The position numbers were made by a program, and so were the translations under genes. Under the pieces are notes generated by a model. That model was given only the letters and a program-made list of their open reading frames with translations. It was not told the origin of the DNA and searched no databases. From Lepas anatifera (taxonomy: Eukaryota > Arthropoda > Thecostraca > Lepadidae), in contig JAOTON010001678.1 in assembly GCA_034440635.1 (NCBI GenBank), forward strand, positions 496,001 through 560,000: a DNA stretch of 64,000 bases, read 5' to 3'. Position 1 is the first letter of the stretch, and the number at the start of each line of letters is the position of its first letter. Shown piece by piece: positions 36,668 to 48,432 of this stretch.

Positions 36668-39179
36668 AATCAGAGTGACGATTCTTTTTCGACGAGAAAC
36701 GATTATTCATCAAATCAAACATCCTTGTTTAAAAGATGATTATTGTCACCTGACAACGCAAAACTGCCCTCCCTCATTTCAAAAGCCTGATACTCCAGGA
36801 TAAACATACATTTGTATGCATAAGCGCAACGGTATTGCATCTGAATTTTGGTGTCAATATTAAACAATATTTATTGACTTCCATCGATAATTGGTTACCA
36901 GTTTCGACGGGTTTGTGAGTAAATGTTGATGAGTACGAGCAATGCAAATATCTCAACAAATTATGTGACAAATTCCTTCCATCACAGGATTCCAGATTGT
37001 GTTAAGCGCTATTTTCCACGATACCGTTAAATATCGGGCTCTCTCAGTCGAATTTCGTTGCCTCTCTCACTATTCTCCGCTTTGCTATTATATCGCCGTC
37101 TCGGGGCTTCCGACGTCCGCGGCAATTGTCTACAAGGTACAAGGCCGAAGATAAGTGAGGAACAAAAATATTTATTGGAAGAGCTGCATGTATTGGGTTT
37201 TGTAAGCATATATATTTTTCTTTCATTTATTACCATCTATACAGAAGCTCTTTGGAATTGGCTAGGCGTTCCCTCGACGAGATTTTGGGACAGCCCCCCT
37301 TTCTGATAAGTCACGTCACCCAAAAAATAGGCACCTCTGGTCTATGTTCCGCCTCCGACATGAAAAGCCCCTACCCCATTTGTAATTCCTAGATTGACCC
37401 CAATTCGCAAAATGATAAGTTTTGTAACGCTCAACCATCTTAATTATTAATCATTTTCCAGGTGGTACGGAGCCCGAGCCGGTAAAAAGTTGAGCATCCG
37501 TTTGCTGCCGCAGGTTCATGCCCGGGGGCACTCCTGTTTGCTCGGCCTGAGGCTTACAGAGAGACGCGTAATCAGCAGACTGAGCACACACCGGGAAAAT
37601 CAGCTGACAGCGCAGTAACACAAGTCGAAACGCAGCCATCAGGCCTGGCTCTCAGGGATTATTTGGTCAGGGTTTACCTGTCGGCTGTAGGACTTAATAA
37701 TCCAGATGGGGTGTTATTTTTGTGGAGATACTTGGCGTTGCATTATCTTTCACCCACGGGTAGTTTTGTCACAAAGTGGTGAGCTGATTATAAGCTGATA
37801 CATTGAGTGTATGTTTTATTAGGGCCACTCCAAATACTTACTAAATTACAGGGCATATATGATACATATAATTGTATACCTAGCTCAGATGCAGCACCAC
37901 TGTCCATTGCTATTTTAACCATAAATGCACACAATTATTCTAAGTTTAAACATTGAAAGCAGGCTTAATAACATAAGTTCCAATCAATGTGCTGGATCAC
38001 ACAAAGCTGCAACCATGAACAGTCTGAAAGAATGAACATTTTATCTATCCTCTTCTCTATCAAACACAATGTTTCACATCTCCCTTTTGTGCACGGAAAG
38101 CTGAAAGTCTTGAACGTTGAATTTGACTTACTTTTGAAAATTTGAATCAAAAGCAGAAAATCATTCAAATACAGCTTTAGCCCTACTCTTGTCGGGCCGG
38201 ACTCTGCTCATCCCTTATCTTTTCTTTTTCTGGGATGTATCTACAACAGGTTGCGATTGGACTATGACGTTTTGTCTGTTCCTAAAACTAAATTGATCAG
38301 ATTTCTTGGAAATTTTTAAACAATGCCCTTATCTTGTGCAGAGCTATGGTCCGGTTTTTGGGGGTCTATTCGCAAACTGAGTATTATTGTGAACGGTGCG
38401 TCCTCCATTGGCGACAAAGCCGTCCGTAATAGCATCAGAAACAGTTAGAATGTTTGGATATTGTAAAAAGGCTATCATGTGATAATTAATTTACATTTCC
38501 CTCTAATTTTTTTCAGATACGGTTCCAAGAACTCAAAATGGAGGTTTTAGAATGTAATTGAATTGTATTGCTGCAAAGTGAATATACTGCTTACAGAGCA
38601 GCCGAGAGAACAAAAGTAACGGTTGCAGGCCCCCAGCCTTATGTTATATATGACGATAAGATGCCATAGGCGTGTTCACTTATTGTAATTAAGGGGATTT
38701 CAAGACTGTACATGCAAGGGTATTTTAGTATGTTTTTTGGGGTTTTAGGGCACCTCGATTACTTGGTCATTTCGCGCCCAGTCTTGTTTCAAATGCGCAC
38801 TAAGGTCAGAGTTAGATATTTACGTCATGTCCGACACAGAACACTAAGTGGATCGGATAGTAGCTTTCAATATAACAAACATAACTACCAAGAAGTCTCC
38901 CAACTACTGCCGTCAAACATTTCTGAGACACACCAAGCTGCGCGTGTGTCCCTCTCTGCTGGTGGTCTTGCCATTCGTTCCGGATATCCCGCACCCTCAG
39001 GTGGAGAGCGGCGCAGGAATGTTACGCCCATATCCATGTAGGCTTCCCTGACTCTCTGCATGGGATACCTCCCATTTCTACCGGGGGAGGGGCGCGGCAC
39101 ATCCTGCCAGTCATGCTGCACGTTTCCGATGCTCTCGGTGAAACCAGAGTGTTGTCTTGACTGAAGCTTCCGAACCCTC
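36668..39179. other. Intron sequence, no recognised gene
   Basis: No supported gene. The minus strand at 38800-39120 is open and follows the LINE ORF1 remnant, so it may include LINE sequence between ORF1 and a lost ORF2, but I recognise no endonuclease motif. Confidence 0.3.
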
Positions 39180-40016
39180 GGAACCTAAATCATTTTTCCC
39201 CTCGAATCCCGAAAAAACCAAATCTGTTTTATCTTCTCTAAAATGTTGGAGGATTTTTCCACACATCGTAAGTTTGGAGAGGAGAGTCTGGGTTTCCCGC
39301 TGCGCGTAGTTGTGCCCGGGTATTCCCTGTTGGTTGTTTTCGCGGGTGGTGTTGGTGGAGGCGGGGGTGGTGGAGGGTATGGCGGCGGCATTAACCCTTC
39401 ATCTCCAAAACCCGCAGATGAAATTACTCCACTCGGTCCTTTGCTCACACGACGACCCTTTGGGGTGCGAAGGAGGACTTCTCTGAACTGAGCTTATTGG
39501 TTGCTATATTTGAGGATGTTCTGTCTGGTTTTTTATGTCTGTGGTGTTGGAATTGTTACGGTTGCAGGAGTGTGTGCACTTCCGGGGTTTTTGGGTGAAG
39601 GTCCTGCGCTGTGTGTCAAAGCAGGAGGTATGTCTGTTCCTAGAGAGACGGTAGCACCTGCTCGGTTGACCCGTGCACGTTTCGCTGCAGGAGGTTCCTC
39701 GAGCTGTTCTGCGACTCTCTGTCTGAGCCACTGGTTGTGGCCTATCACGAACACCTGTGAGCATCCCTTTTCTCAGCGGTGTCTCTTGTACCACCGTTAG
39801 ACTGCGGTGTTGGTGCCGACACGACCGAGTCCTCCGTTGGGTCCGTCTGGACACTTCTCGGTTGTGACCCTGTGTGACTGGTCGAATTGGGCTTCAACAG
39901 TCGTGGTGTCCAGTTGGTTGTCAGACTGTCGAACCTGACCAACAGGCAGGTGCATAAACTCACGCACGGACAGATACATGATGTCATGCATGGATGGATC
40001 CATGTCAGCAGGTGAC

Positions 40017-40870
40017 TTAACACGAGAATTGACGGGGGTGGGTACCCGCCTCCCTCAGCTTTTTTGGAGATAGAATAAAAACAGCGGCGCGTAGCGCCGC
40101 TGTACGTGGCATGAGTTCTCTCTGATCATTTTCAAAAACTTTTTTAAATTAAAGTTAGGTCTTATCAGGTCAGCTCACCAGTGACAAGTGGTCAAGTGAT
40201 CCCACCTTAAAGAAAGTTTAAGACAACATAAGTCGCAACAGGTTGAACTTATCCGATTGTAACGATAATCACATAATGGGCCCACCAAATTCTGCATAAT
40301 GTATTCCGGTATTTTGTATATCGATGACCCAATGTCAGGTACGAGCCATGACCTCCCCATTGGAAATGGATGAAAAAAGGTTTTAACTAAATAACTTAGT
40401 AATGGATGGTGATACAGCGTTCATTTGAACGGCATTATATGTATTTGCCTTATCTTTGCGGTTTTAATATGTATTCTGACCTAATTTGACCTTGACATGA
40501 CCTCAGGTCTGGTCAAATCCTAGATTTGAATTAATTTGCCTAGCAAAGTCATATTATGTACAATTAGATTTGTCCTGCGACGAGGAGTCCAATGGTCTAG
40601 ATTGTTTTGCTTTATCTTGACTAGTTCAGATGTAATGACTGAAATCTTTCAATTACATCTTATGCCCATGGTGGCATGCCTTAGCCTCTAGTGCCCTTAA
40701 ATGTGACCTGACAAAAAATGGTTCAGGTGTTTTCTTTAGAAATCTGGATGGGCTATCCGACGCTGTTTGTCGTTTTTCGCTATCTAGCGTGGTTCTTGAG
40801 ATCTTAGGGGGCAGGTACCCGCCCTCATCAAAGCAAAGGTGGCTCAGACCCCCGTCAATGCGCGTGTTAA
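40017..40870. mobile_element. TTAA-flanked MITE, family B copy 1
   Basis: Exact TTAA target duplications lie at 40017-40020 and 40867-40870. The ends are CACGAGAATTGACGGGGG (left) and, reversed, CACGCGCATTGACGGGGG (right), an 18-bp terminal inverted repeat with 2 mismatches. The interior is ~846 bases, non-coding and rich in GGTCA/TGACC, and aligns along its length with copy 2 at 50138-50977. A hairpin lies at 40081-40103. It sits inside LINE ORF1. Confidence 0.92.
40081..40103. repeat. Hairpin in family B copy 1
   Basis: ACAGCGGCGC-GTA-GCGCCGCTGT is a perfect 10-bp stem with a 3-base loop, 60 bases inside the TTAA end. Its third pair is A-T, where copy 2 has G-C. Confidence 0.95.
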
Positions 40871-41880
40871 CACGCTGCGTCTTTCCCACCAGAGCGTCAC
40901 GAAAAGGAAAAGAAAAGGCAGAAGTCGTCTGCTGTGTCGTTGGTTCGATTGAGCTACGTGTTTTATCCTGGGTCGTGGTTTGGCAGTTTCTCCGGGAGTC
41001 GCCCCCATGATCATGGCCTTTAGCTTCTCTCTCTCGGGGAGAAACTTGGGGCATGTACCTGACCGCGCCTCATGGTCTACACTGCACACCGCGTAGTTGT
41101 GACGTCAGCATCCCAAGCAGCTGACCCGTGACCCACCGACGGACACTTCCCACATTGTTTCTATCCTTTACCAGACTTAGCTACGTGAACGTGTCTCTGG
41201 TAGCGGTAACATCGTGTGGGGTCCGGCACGTACTTGCGAACACACACGGAGAACCAGCCGACCCGGATATCCCTAGGGAGCTCCTTTCTGTCGAAAGTTA
41301 CGACGAACGTATTCTTCGGCACGAGTTCCCCATTCAATCTCCTAACCATTCTTCGTACTTTGGTTACACCCTACTCCTCCAGACCGATCAGAACGTCCTC
41401 TTCCGTTAAATCTGTCATCTCCCGACAAGTAACAACGCCTACAGCGCTGTTCTTTGTCGGATAATGAGCGACAGACTGGTATACTGTCCACTGACTTTTC
41501 CTCGCCTAAAAAGGAAAAACTTTTGGCAGACAAGAGATTACGCGTTTCTACTTCCCATGACATGGCCACTTCCAATTTTGGACTTGAGTGTCGATGGACG
41601 TGGGTTGCAGTTCCAAATTTTGTCAGCGCATAAAAAACTTTAATAAGGTCAATCTTGTCATCCTGCTCCTGAGTGAGAACAAGACTCAGGGGGTGGTATT
41701 ATCCCCACAGAGTTAGAAGAGGTCGGGTCTGTTGGCGCGGGGGTCTGTCATCCGTGGAGTCCACCACAACGGCAGAATCAGATAATGTGGTCGGGGTAGT
41801 CCGGTTCGAGGCAAGATCGGAGTCCGTAAAGTATGTCCAGCAGAAAGTGTTGCTTGAGAGGACGTCATGATAAAAATATC

Positions 41881-42645
41881 TAACTTCGCCCCCCCCCGTT
41901 GGCCAGCCGCTGGGCCCGGGGGGCTGGAACAGTGTCTACAGGGGCAGGTGCGGCCGTCACAGAGGGGCGAGATACTCAGAACCCCTCCAATCAGAGCCCA
42001 CCCACCTTGTTGACGCCATCAGCCCAGAGGGCCGGCAGGACCATGCACAGGGTCACCGTGGGATGCAGCGAACCTGACGCAGCAGAGGCCGTGGGAAGCA
42101 CCCCAGGACGCGCAACAGGCCGGAGCCCCAACAGGCCGGAGCCTGGCGAATCTCAAATATTCCCGGGGCTCCGGCCCACTGCGCGCCAAGAAACAACCCC
42201 ACAGCCTCCAATACAGAGCGCACCGCACCACGGGTCGGAAACACTACCCCCTGGCCCAGCTGGACCGAGTGCCCGTGCCCGTAGACACTGCCGCGCGGCT
42301 AGGCCAGTAAGTGCAATGAATGGGACAATCATCCGATATTGAATAGGGAAAAATCCATCCATAGGTGTGCCAAGGTGACAAGATTATTCAGTCTCCGGGT
42401 TTGACATGGGCAGTTACAGATTAGGGAATATGAAAAGTATAAATAGCTCAGGAAAATATGTACATACATGCCTTTTAGACATTGATAACGTGCATCCTAC
42501 CCCCAGTATCTTGTTTTCCTGCATTCGCCTTTCTTTGTTTTTATTCCTACCTGTTTTATTTTTAGAAATTATACCGATTTTCTATGTTGAAGATGTCATG
42601 AAGTATCTGTCGTTTGCTTATCTATGCAACAACAATAGAACTGGT

Positions 42646-42647
<2 letters not shown>
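41881..42647. other. GC-rich stretch, no recognised gene
   Basis: 41899-42342 is open on the + strand for 147 codons but is low-complexity and Pro/Ala/Arg-rich, with an internal AACAGGCCGGAGCC duplication near 42114-42142. It lies just upstream of the minus-strand LINE ORF1 and could be that LINE's 5' region (inference). Confidence 0.3.
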
Positions 42648-42714
<67 letters not shown>

Positions 42715-42716
42715 GC
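42648..42716. repeat. (TA)n microsatellite
   Basis: A TA tract ending in TATGTATATATG. Confidence 0.95.
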
Positions 42717-43241
42717 TTCACCGTATAGTTCTGGCCCCATACCTGAAAGACATAACGATTTTGCATCAATTTTGTCCATCAATACGTACTAGTTTACGAG
42801 AACAAGAGTTGTAGAAAATATAAAACTATACGAAATGTATATCTTGCACGCCCCTGACACCAAGTTTCAAAATCTTGAATTTTTCTGAAAATTAAATTCA
42901 GCGTAAGACAAATGAATCCATTTTTAATTTTTTTGAAACTAGAAGTGTAGATTTTGATATATTATTCGGGACCGAATCCGCCACCCCTCCCCCTTAGAGG
43001 AAAAGGGGTAGCGAAGAGCCTGACAGGAATGTGGTTAAATTCTGGTGTCAACACAAAACTTGATCAGCTAGAAGCTTAACCCAAACTAAAAATCTGAAAT
43101 ATAGATAAAACTTTTTCCCATTTATTACTCAAATCAAGCAAAATTTGTATCAGTCACCCTACTGGCATTGGCCAAACGGTGTGGTGCCACAACTAGCTTG
43201 GCATTGAGTTAGGTATCTCATCGTTGTGTTTTTTCTGGCAG

Positions 43242-43339
43242 ACAAACCGGAGACGGCGGTGGAGCGGAGTACCGTTTACACGGGAGAGGGCTTCAAGGCC
43301 CGGCTGGTGTGCTTTGTACATGCCGACCCTATCGCAGAC
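43242..43339 (+). CDS. Immunoglobulin cell-adhesion gene, exon for N-terminal half of Ig3
   Basis: The acceptor is TTTTTTCTGGCAG ending at 43241 and the donor is GAC|GTAAGT at 43340. The 98 bases plus one base from the previous exon give exactly 33 codons, leaving phase 0. The peptide reads KPETAVERSTVYTGEGFKAR then LVCFVHADPIAD, with the first Ig cysteine in LVC. The KPE..VER....TG.G..A.LVC.VHA.P pattern is the conserved start of Ig3 in lachesin/klingon-type proteins. Confidence 0.88.
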
Positions 43340-43423
43340 GTAAGTACAGATATGAAGAGGGAGGGATAGAGAGACAGACAGAGATGGAGAGAGAAATATA
43401 TTGATAGATCGATGAGATAAATT

Positions 43424-43476
<53 letters not shown>
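43424..43476. repeat. (TA)n microsatellite left of foldback
   Basis: A TA tract directly preceding the perfect inverted repeat. Confidence 0.95.
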
Positions 43477-43477
<1 letters not shown>

Positions 43478-43492
43478 CAGTGGTTGACAGAC

Positions 43493-43671
43493 ATTAACAA
43501 TTAAACCAACACAGCAGGCAGATGAACGCGTTTCGACAAAAATTGTCTTCTTCAGCATCTCAATTTTTCGACTACAATGTTCAACAGTCATACCTCCTAC
43601 CATAGATGCTGAAGAAGACAATTTTTGTCGAAACGCGTTCATCTGCCTGCTGTGTTGGTTTAATTGTTAAT
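43493..43671. repeat. Perfect 68-bp inverted repeat (foldback)
   Basis: The arms 43493-43560 and 43604-43671 are exact reverse complements over 68 bases, separated by 43 bases. The right arm contains CTGAAGA, then a GACAA-TTT-TTGTC stem, then GAAAC. TA microsatellites flank both sides. It lies within the 873-base intron between the two Ig3 exons. Confidence 0.97.
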
Positions 43672-43677
43672 ATATCT

Positions 43678-43722
43678 ATATATATGTGTATGTATATATA
43701 TATATATATATGTATGTATATA

Positions 43723-43796
<74 letters not shown>
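43678..43796. repeat. (TA)n / TATG microsatellite right of foldback
   Basis: A TA tract with TATGTATG variants in its first half and pure TA in its second. Confidence 0.95.
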
Positions 43797-43797
<1 letters not shown>

Positions 43798-44212
43798 AGA
43801 GAAGCAGCAAGGGAGAGAGTAGGAAAATGTTGGGCGATTTGGTATGGTTCGGTGACGTCACTTCCCCCACACCTCCATTTTCTACCACAGCAGAAGTTCA
43901 ATACCCTGCCCGCCAAAGACCACTGGCATTGTTCGTCTGAAGTGAAGTATTTCGGTCACTTTGCACCCTCACAATGGATGAGCGGAGCGTTTGGTAATTC
44001 AGTAATTTTACGCTAGTCACGCAGCGGAGAGATACATTTTCGAGTGCATTGTAAAATGATAATTGTTTCACGGGAAACACCATTGCAATGAAATTAGTTT
44101 AATGAAAGCTAACACTGACAAATTTAAATGGACGGATAATATTATTGGCTCACAGCAATAGGACTATCAGAGATTTCCACATTAGCTCCGAAAAACCAAT
44201 TCCCGCTTGCAG

Positions 44213-44393
44213 GTAACGTGGAGCCGGGCAGGCTCACCAATCAGCGCGGGCCACATCACCACCGCCAATGACGTCATCGACACCACTCGGCACGTGCTGA
44301 CGATCGATGACGTCACACTGGACGACTTCGACACTTACACGTGCAACTCCAGCAATCAGCTGGGAACTTCTCACGGCAAGATAGCTGTCCTAG
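44213..44393 (+). CDS. Immunoglobulin cell-adhesion gene, exon for C-terminal half of Ig3
   Basis: The acceptor CCCGCTTGCAG ends at 44212 and joins in phase 0 to the previous exon. The exon opens with VTWSRAGSPIS, which carries the core Ig tryptophan, and continues with HVLTIDDVTLDDFDTYTC, which carries the second disulfide cysteine (D-x-D-x-Y-x-C here, where the family usually has Gly at the middle position), then SNQLGTSHGKIAVLG. It ends in phase 1 at a GTGGGT donor (44394). Together with 43242-43339 it completes one I-set Ig domain with both cysteines and the tryptophan in place, so the domain looks functional. Confidence 0.9.
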
Positions 44394-45034
44394 GTGGGTG
44401 AGTCTACAGATAAACTCAGTGTGGACCATATATCAAAAAGAGTAGTATAACAGGAAGGGTTCACCCAAGGACGTCTTCTTCACGCAATTATTCTTGGGCC
44501 CATCGCTGAACTGGCGATGAACGGGGGGAAGGGCTGGGAGGAAATTTCCGAGAGTTTTGGCTGCATATGAAACAATAAGGACAATGCTCCCCATATACAC
44601 ATTTGTGTAGATTCACGCGGGTAACAGTGCGAACATCAAATACAAGTTAAACCAAGGCTCAAAATTTTGGGGCAACGTCCTTGCCCTGATTTGTGAGAAG
44701 GGGGCGCCGTCCTCTGCCCCCCCCCGCTTTTTACGTCGATGGGTCCTCCCATAAGACACTTCTTAGATATGTATGGGAAAAACTCACTGTTTTTAGCGAG
44801 TTTAAGAGCGCTAAATGACATTCGTATGGCGGCTTATAAAGGGCGGATCACTGGTCCATTATCGAGCGGATCTGGAAGCTCCACTCTATAGCTCAAGGTC
44901 AGCTCTGAAACCGCCGCTGACCTTTGTCATCCGCGGGGAGGATTCACTTCTCTACCAGCAGCGCCGGGATACCCTCGACAAATACCGATAAAACCAGCAT
45001 TGAAGATGTGCCAGCAAGCGCTGTTCTCCGGCAG

Positions 45035-45162
45035 GCGTCGCCGACAAAGTTCAGGTGGTGAGCCCACCCATGGACGGAGATGCTGAGTCGTACGACCTCG
45101 CGTGGAAGGTCAAGAGCTACAGCTCAGTCACCGAGTACAAGATCGCCTACCGAAAAACAAAG
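45035..45162 (+). CDS. Immunoglobulin cell-adhesion gene, exon for start of fibronectin-like domain
   Basis: The acceptor CTCCGGCAG ends at 45034 and the donor AAG|GTAAGG begins at 45163. The phase 1 entry completes a Gly codon. The peptide GVADKVQVVSPPMDGDAESY..LAWKVKSYSSVTEYKIAYRK matches the region after Ig3 in lachesin/klingon-type proteins, where a fibronectin III-like domain begins with a (S/T)P.......Y.L.W...S..P..EY.I.YRK pattern. The exon leaves in phase 0. The rest of this domain and the membrane anchor should be encoded downstream but were not found with confidence. Confidence 0.82.
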
Positions 45163-48100
45163 GTAAGGCGAACGAGTGTTTTCAATGTTGAAATTTCACC
45201 TGTGCCGGCCAAACAGTATGACGGCAGTGCTTGGTGCTTGCTCAAGCTGGATTAAGCGTTGGAATGAACTCCACGCACACATTTTCCTCACAGGTTGTTC
45301 TTCGTAAGCAAAATATTTGGGCAGATTTTGCTCTCATTCTCCACGCGGAGAAGTGGAATTCCCCGAACGTTGTTTACCACCAGGACAGGAATATTTTATC
45401 CACAGTCATCAGGAAAGAAGTTTGCGGCTTCACCCCGTTTCCATCCAAATCTGGTCACGTAAATTGCTTTAGCTGTTAAGACATATACACATGTAAGTTC
45501 TCCATTTCTGTTGAAAGCATTCCTCTAAATTTAGTGATAACTCTTTCCAGGCGTTTCGCTTCACTTTATTTACTATAAAACATGCCCATATTACATTTAG
45601 TTCAAGTCGCGTCCAGTCACAGTGTGCGGCAAAACTCCTCAGTATCCCACAGGCTGTTAAAAACTCGGGTGGGGGGGGAGAGATCAGCCCACTATCTTGG
45701 AAAAACTCATCTCTGCGACTGCGTCGCATCATGCTACGTCGCTTTCTTGCCTGAGGTCCACTATTCATTACCCACCGCTTTTGGAGAAAAACGACCAATA
45801 TAAAACATTTGGGGCGCTATTTGATGTATCAAACAACCTTGGCGCCTCTGTGGGGAAAGCCTGAAAATGTGCGGTACGGAAATCCGTAAGCTTTGAGGAA
45901 TGGCGCCATCTATCTCTCCGAGGAGATAGGCCGGTCAGCCGCCGGCCACCTTAGTCTCCCCGATTATCGAAAACCCAGCTGTATCGGCCCAACAAGGGCA
46001 GGCCATCAGACCGGCCACCGCCGCACATGCCTTCAGGGCCTCGAAATATGGGAGGCAGCCAGGTCAGGAGACAAAAACCCAATATACAACTTCACACATT
46101 TACCACATCATAATTATAAACGGTAGCTTTGTGCAATTTCTGTCACAGGTTAATCAAGAAATAACACCTAATACCTAAAAAAGTTAAGATTTTATGATCA
46201 CAATAAGAACCTTAGGCACTTAAAAAACTAAGACGACAGAATTTCCGTAGAACATAAGTAATTGCGGGAACTTCTACTTAAACTTCTTAATGAGAAGCGA
46301 AGAAAGGAACAATTCCGGATATAAAATCCGATAGATTCGCAGAATTCGCAGTAGGGGCAAAAACCGGGCGGGGACCCGATATCGAGCAGCTTGAGTTAAA
46401 GAGCATGCGACACCTTCCTGCAACGCCAGACAATTTTTATTGAAAATAAGAGAACTGACATTATATGTGTTTAAAATAGATAACAAGTCTAGTATTATGT
46501 TATTTAATTTAATTTTCCTCTGTTACAGGTGAAAAGGTTTTCAAATCGGTGTGACGTCAAATCAGTGTGGGATCTGGTAATGTTCCGTGCCGCGATACCC
46601 CTGTTCATTTAGGCCATAAATGAATATGAACACAAGTGAAACATTGTAGCTAACAGAGCATGTTGCTAGAACCCATAATGCATGAATGCATGAAATGTCA
46701 GATGGGTGTGTATGCCACATACAACGTGTGTGCTGTATTACTGATAAGTGTGTCAAGTCTAAAAAGTCTTGAAAAAGCTGCATCATCTACCCTGATAGCG
46801 AAAAATACTATGGACTTGAAATTGGTGCCTGCAATTTTTTCCGTCAAGCATACTCATATACCGAACTCATTTCATGAACTCGCACTCATGTTTATTCCAG
46901 GGTTATCGACACTGCACATTGCACAAACGCCTAACCCATATATCTTACCCACGTGTACAGAATGGCTCACACCGGTTCCCCTCCCTAAGTCTGACACCAG
47001 GCACAATGACCACCGTTTTCAACACGACACACGAAGGCATTACAATCCGCACGCGACCCCTCCCCACCGAGGCTTTAACTTGGCGTCAGCGGTGGCCAGC
47101 GTGACCCCCGTAACCTCTGGGCCCGCAGGCGATCGCGGCTGCCGGCGGATGGCGGCCGCTGATTGGTGGAGGCGCGTTCACTTGTATCGCGAGAAATTCA
47201 GCAGAATCCATTAAAATGATTTATCCATGAAAATGATAGAGCTTCAAACCAAAAACCAGGTATTAAAATTGTTTTTTTAGCATTTACAGCCATACCTTGC
47301 TCTCTATTGACTTGATTATTTGCCTCACTATCCGAGGCTGGTCTTCGGTACAGGCGAGACGGCGGCAGTCAGCACAGGGTAGCCGGCGACCGAGTTCGCT
47401 GAAGTCAGGAGAGTCGCAATGGGTTTCTACTGAGTGGAAAGGATTGGGGCCCAGTCCCAATGTTACCGAGGGAAGGAGGAGAGAGATGTTCATGGATATA
47501 AAACTTAACCGTCGGACGAGTTATAGAGAGTGAGGACTGATAGGGAGTCCTGCCGAAGTACAACCAGATAATATACCAGAAGAGAAACGTGCTACTTTGT
47601 TCCGTGTTGGATGATGAAAAGCCAGAACAATAATTCGGGACTTGAAACATCATCGATGTTTATTGTCCATTATTTCCCAGTCTTTCCGTTCTTTGATAGA
47701 AAACTAAGTTGTAGATCAGAAGCAGAATGCCACTCTAGCGCTATGGAGCAGGTATTTGTTGATAATTTCCTCTATTTGCACACTTTATAAGGACTTTGCT
47801 TCACCTTTTGTTGGGGTTGCCCAAATCACCATTGGGGTGCCAGCACATCATTGGGGTGCCGAGGCACCCCGAAAGATATATTAATGCACACCCCTACCAA
47901 CAGGTATGATGCCCAACTATAGCTGAAGTAAAAAATGATATAGCTGAGGTTAAAAGAGATAATTACCAATGAACAATCATTACATTTTACTGACATCACT
48001 AAATGGACATTTGACGAAAGCCTAAAATTGAAAACCAGTATTGCGCTTGCCTGTTGGAACCATCGGATGAAAAGCGTTCATTGGAATTTCAAATCATCGT

Positions 48101-48398
48101 TCTATCATGATTGGTTTTGAGTTATAGGTTCCATCCCGTTATTCGGGCGCCCTGCATCACTGTGCACCGGGAAGATCGCCGTCCCAGCGTGGGGACCATA
48201 AGCAGTCCCTGTTCATGGCATGAAACCATCTCCTGGTAATGTGACTGACATATTTTAACAAGGGCGTCACCATTTCTGTGTCGCATTAAGGTACAATTGG
48301 TCAGGTTAGCTTGGCTTAGGCCAGGTCTCTTCAGAACATACATAATCAGAAAGCTATTGACCGCTCCATTCTAAACATTTTATTTGCCATTCAAACTA
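45163..48398. other. Downstream of the last recognised exon
   Basis: About 3.2 kb without a supported exon. A perfect 8-bp hairpin GGGGTGCC-GA-GGCACCCC is at 47853-47870. A candidate exon near 46965-47100 is discussed under rejected items. Confidence 0.3.
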
Positions 48399-48407
48399 AA
48401 AAACGCT

Positions 48408-48432
48408 GAGAGAGAGAGAGAGAGCGAGAGAG
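48408..48432. repeat. (GA)n microsatellite
   Basis: A short GAGAGAGA tract with one GC interruption. Confidence 0.9.

Larger units (their letters stand above)
39180..41880 (-). pseudogene. LINE ORF1 (gag-like) remnant, split by a TTAA element
   Basis: On the minus strand the order is: VVTCREMTDLTEEDVLIGLE (about 41440-41380), RRLNGELVPKNTFVVTFDRK, then LPRDIRVGWFSVCVRKYVPD, then a zinc-knuckle region CYRYQRHVHVAKSGKG (CCHC with some residues lost) and KQCGKCPSVGHGS. This matches Jockey-like LINE ORF1, an RNA-binding nucleocapsid-type protein. The frame reaches ..KTQRV at the TTAA element (40017-40870) and resumes after it with KSPADMDP, MHDIMYLSVREFMHL and, after frame breaks, EQLEEPPAAKRARV and a Pro-rich tail (about 39430-39350). 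Stops are present, so it is inactive. No ORF2 is attached. Confidence 0.75.

Noticed and set aside
39243..39491. ORF with a GGVGGGGGGGGYGGG run resembling a Gly-rich protein
   Set aside because: It is the antisense of the Pro-rich tail of the minus-strand LINE ORF1 remnant.
41899..42342. 147-codon Pro/Ala/Arg-rich ORF
   Set aside because: Low-complexity GC-rich sequence; more likely LINE-associated untranslated sequence than a gene.
46965..47100. Possible next exon of the Ig gene (fibronectin-like continuation)
   Set aside because: A CAG precedes NGSHRFPSLSLTPG in phase 0 and another frame has EWLTPVPLPKSD, but neither matches the expected domain clearly and no good donor follows.
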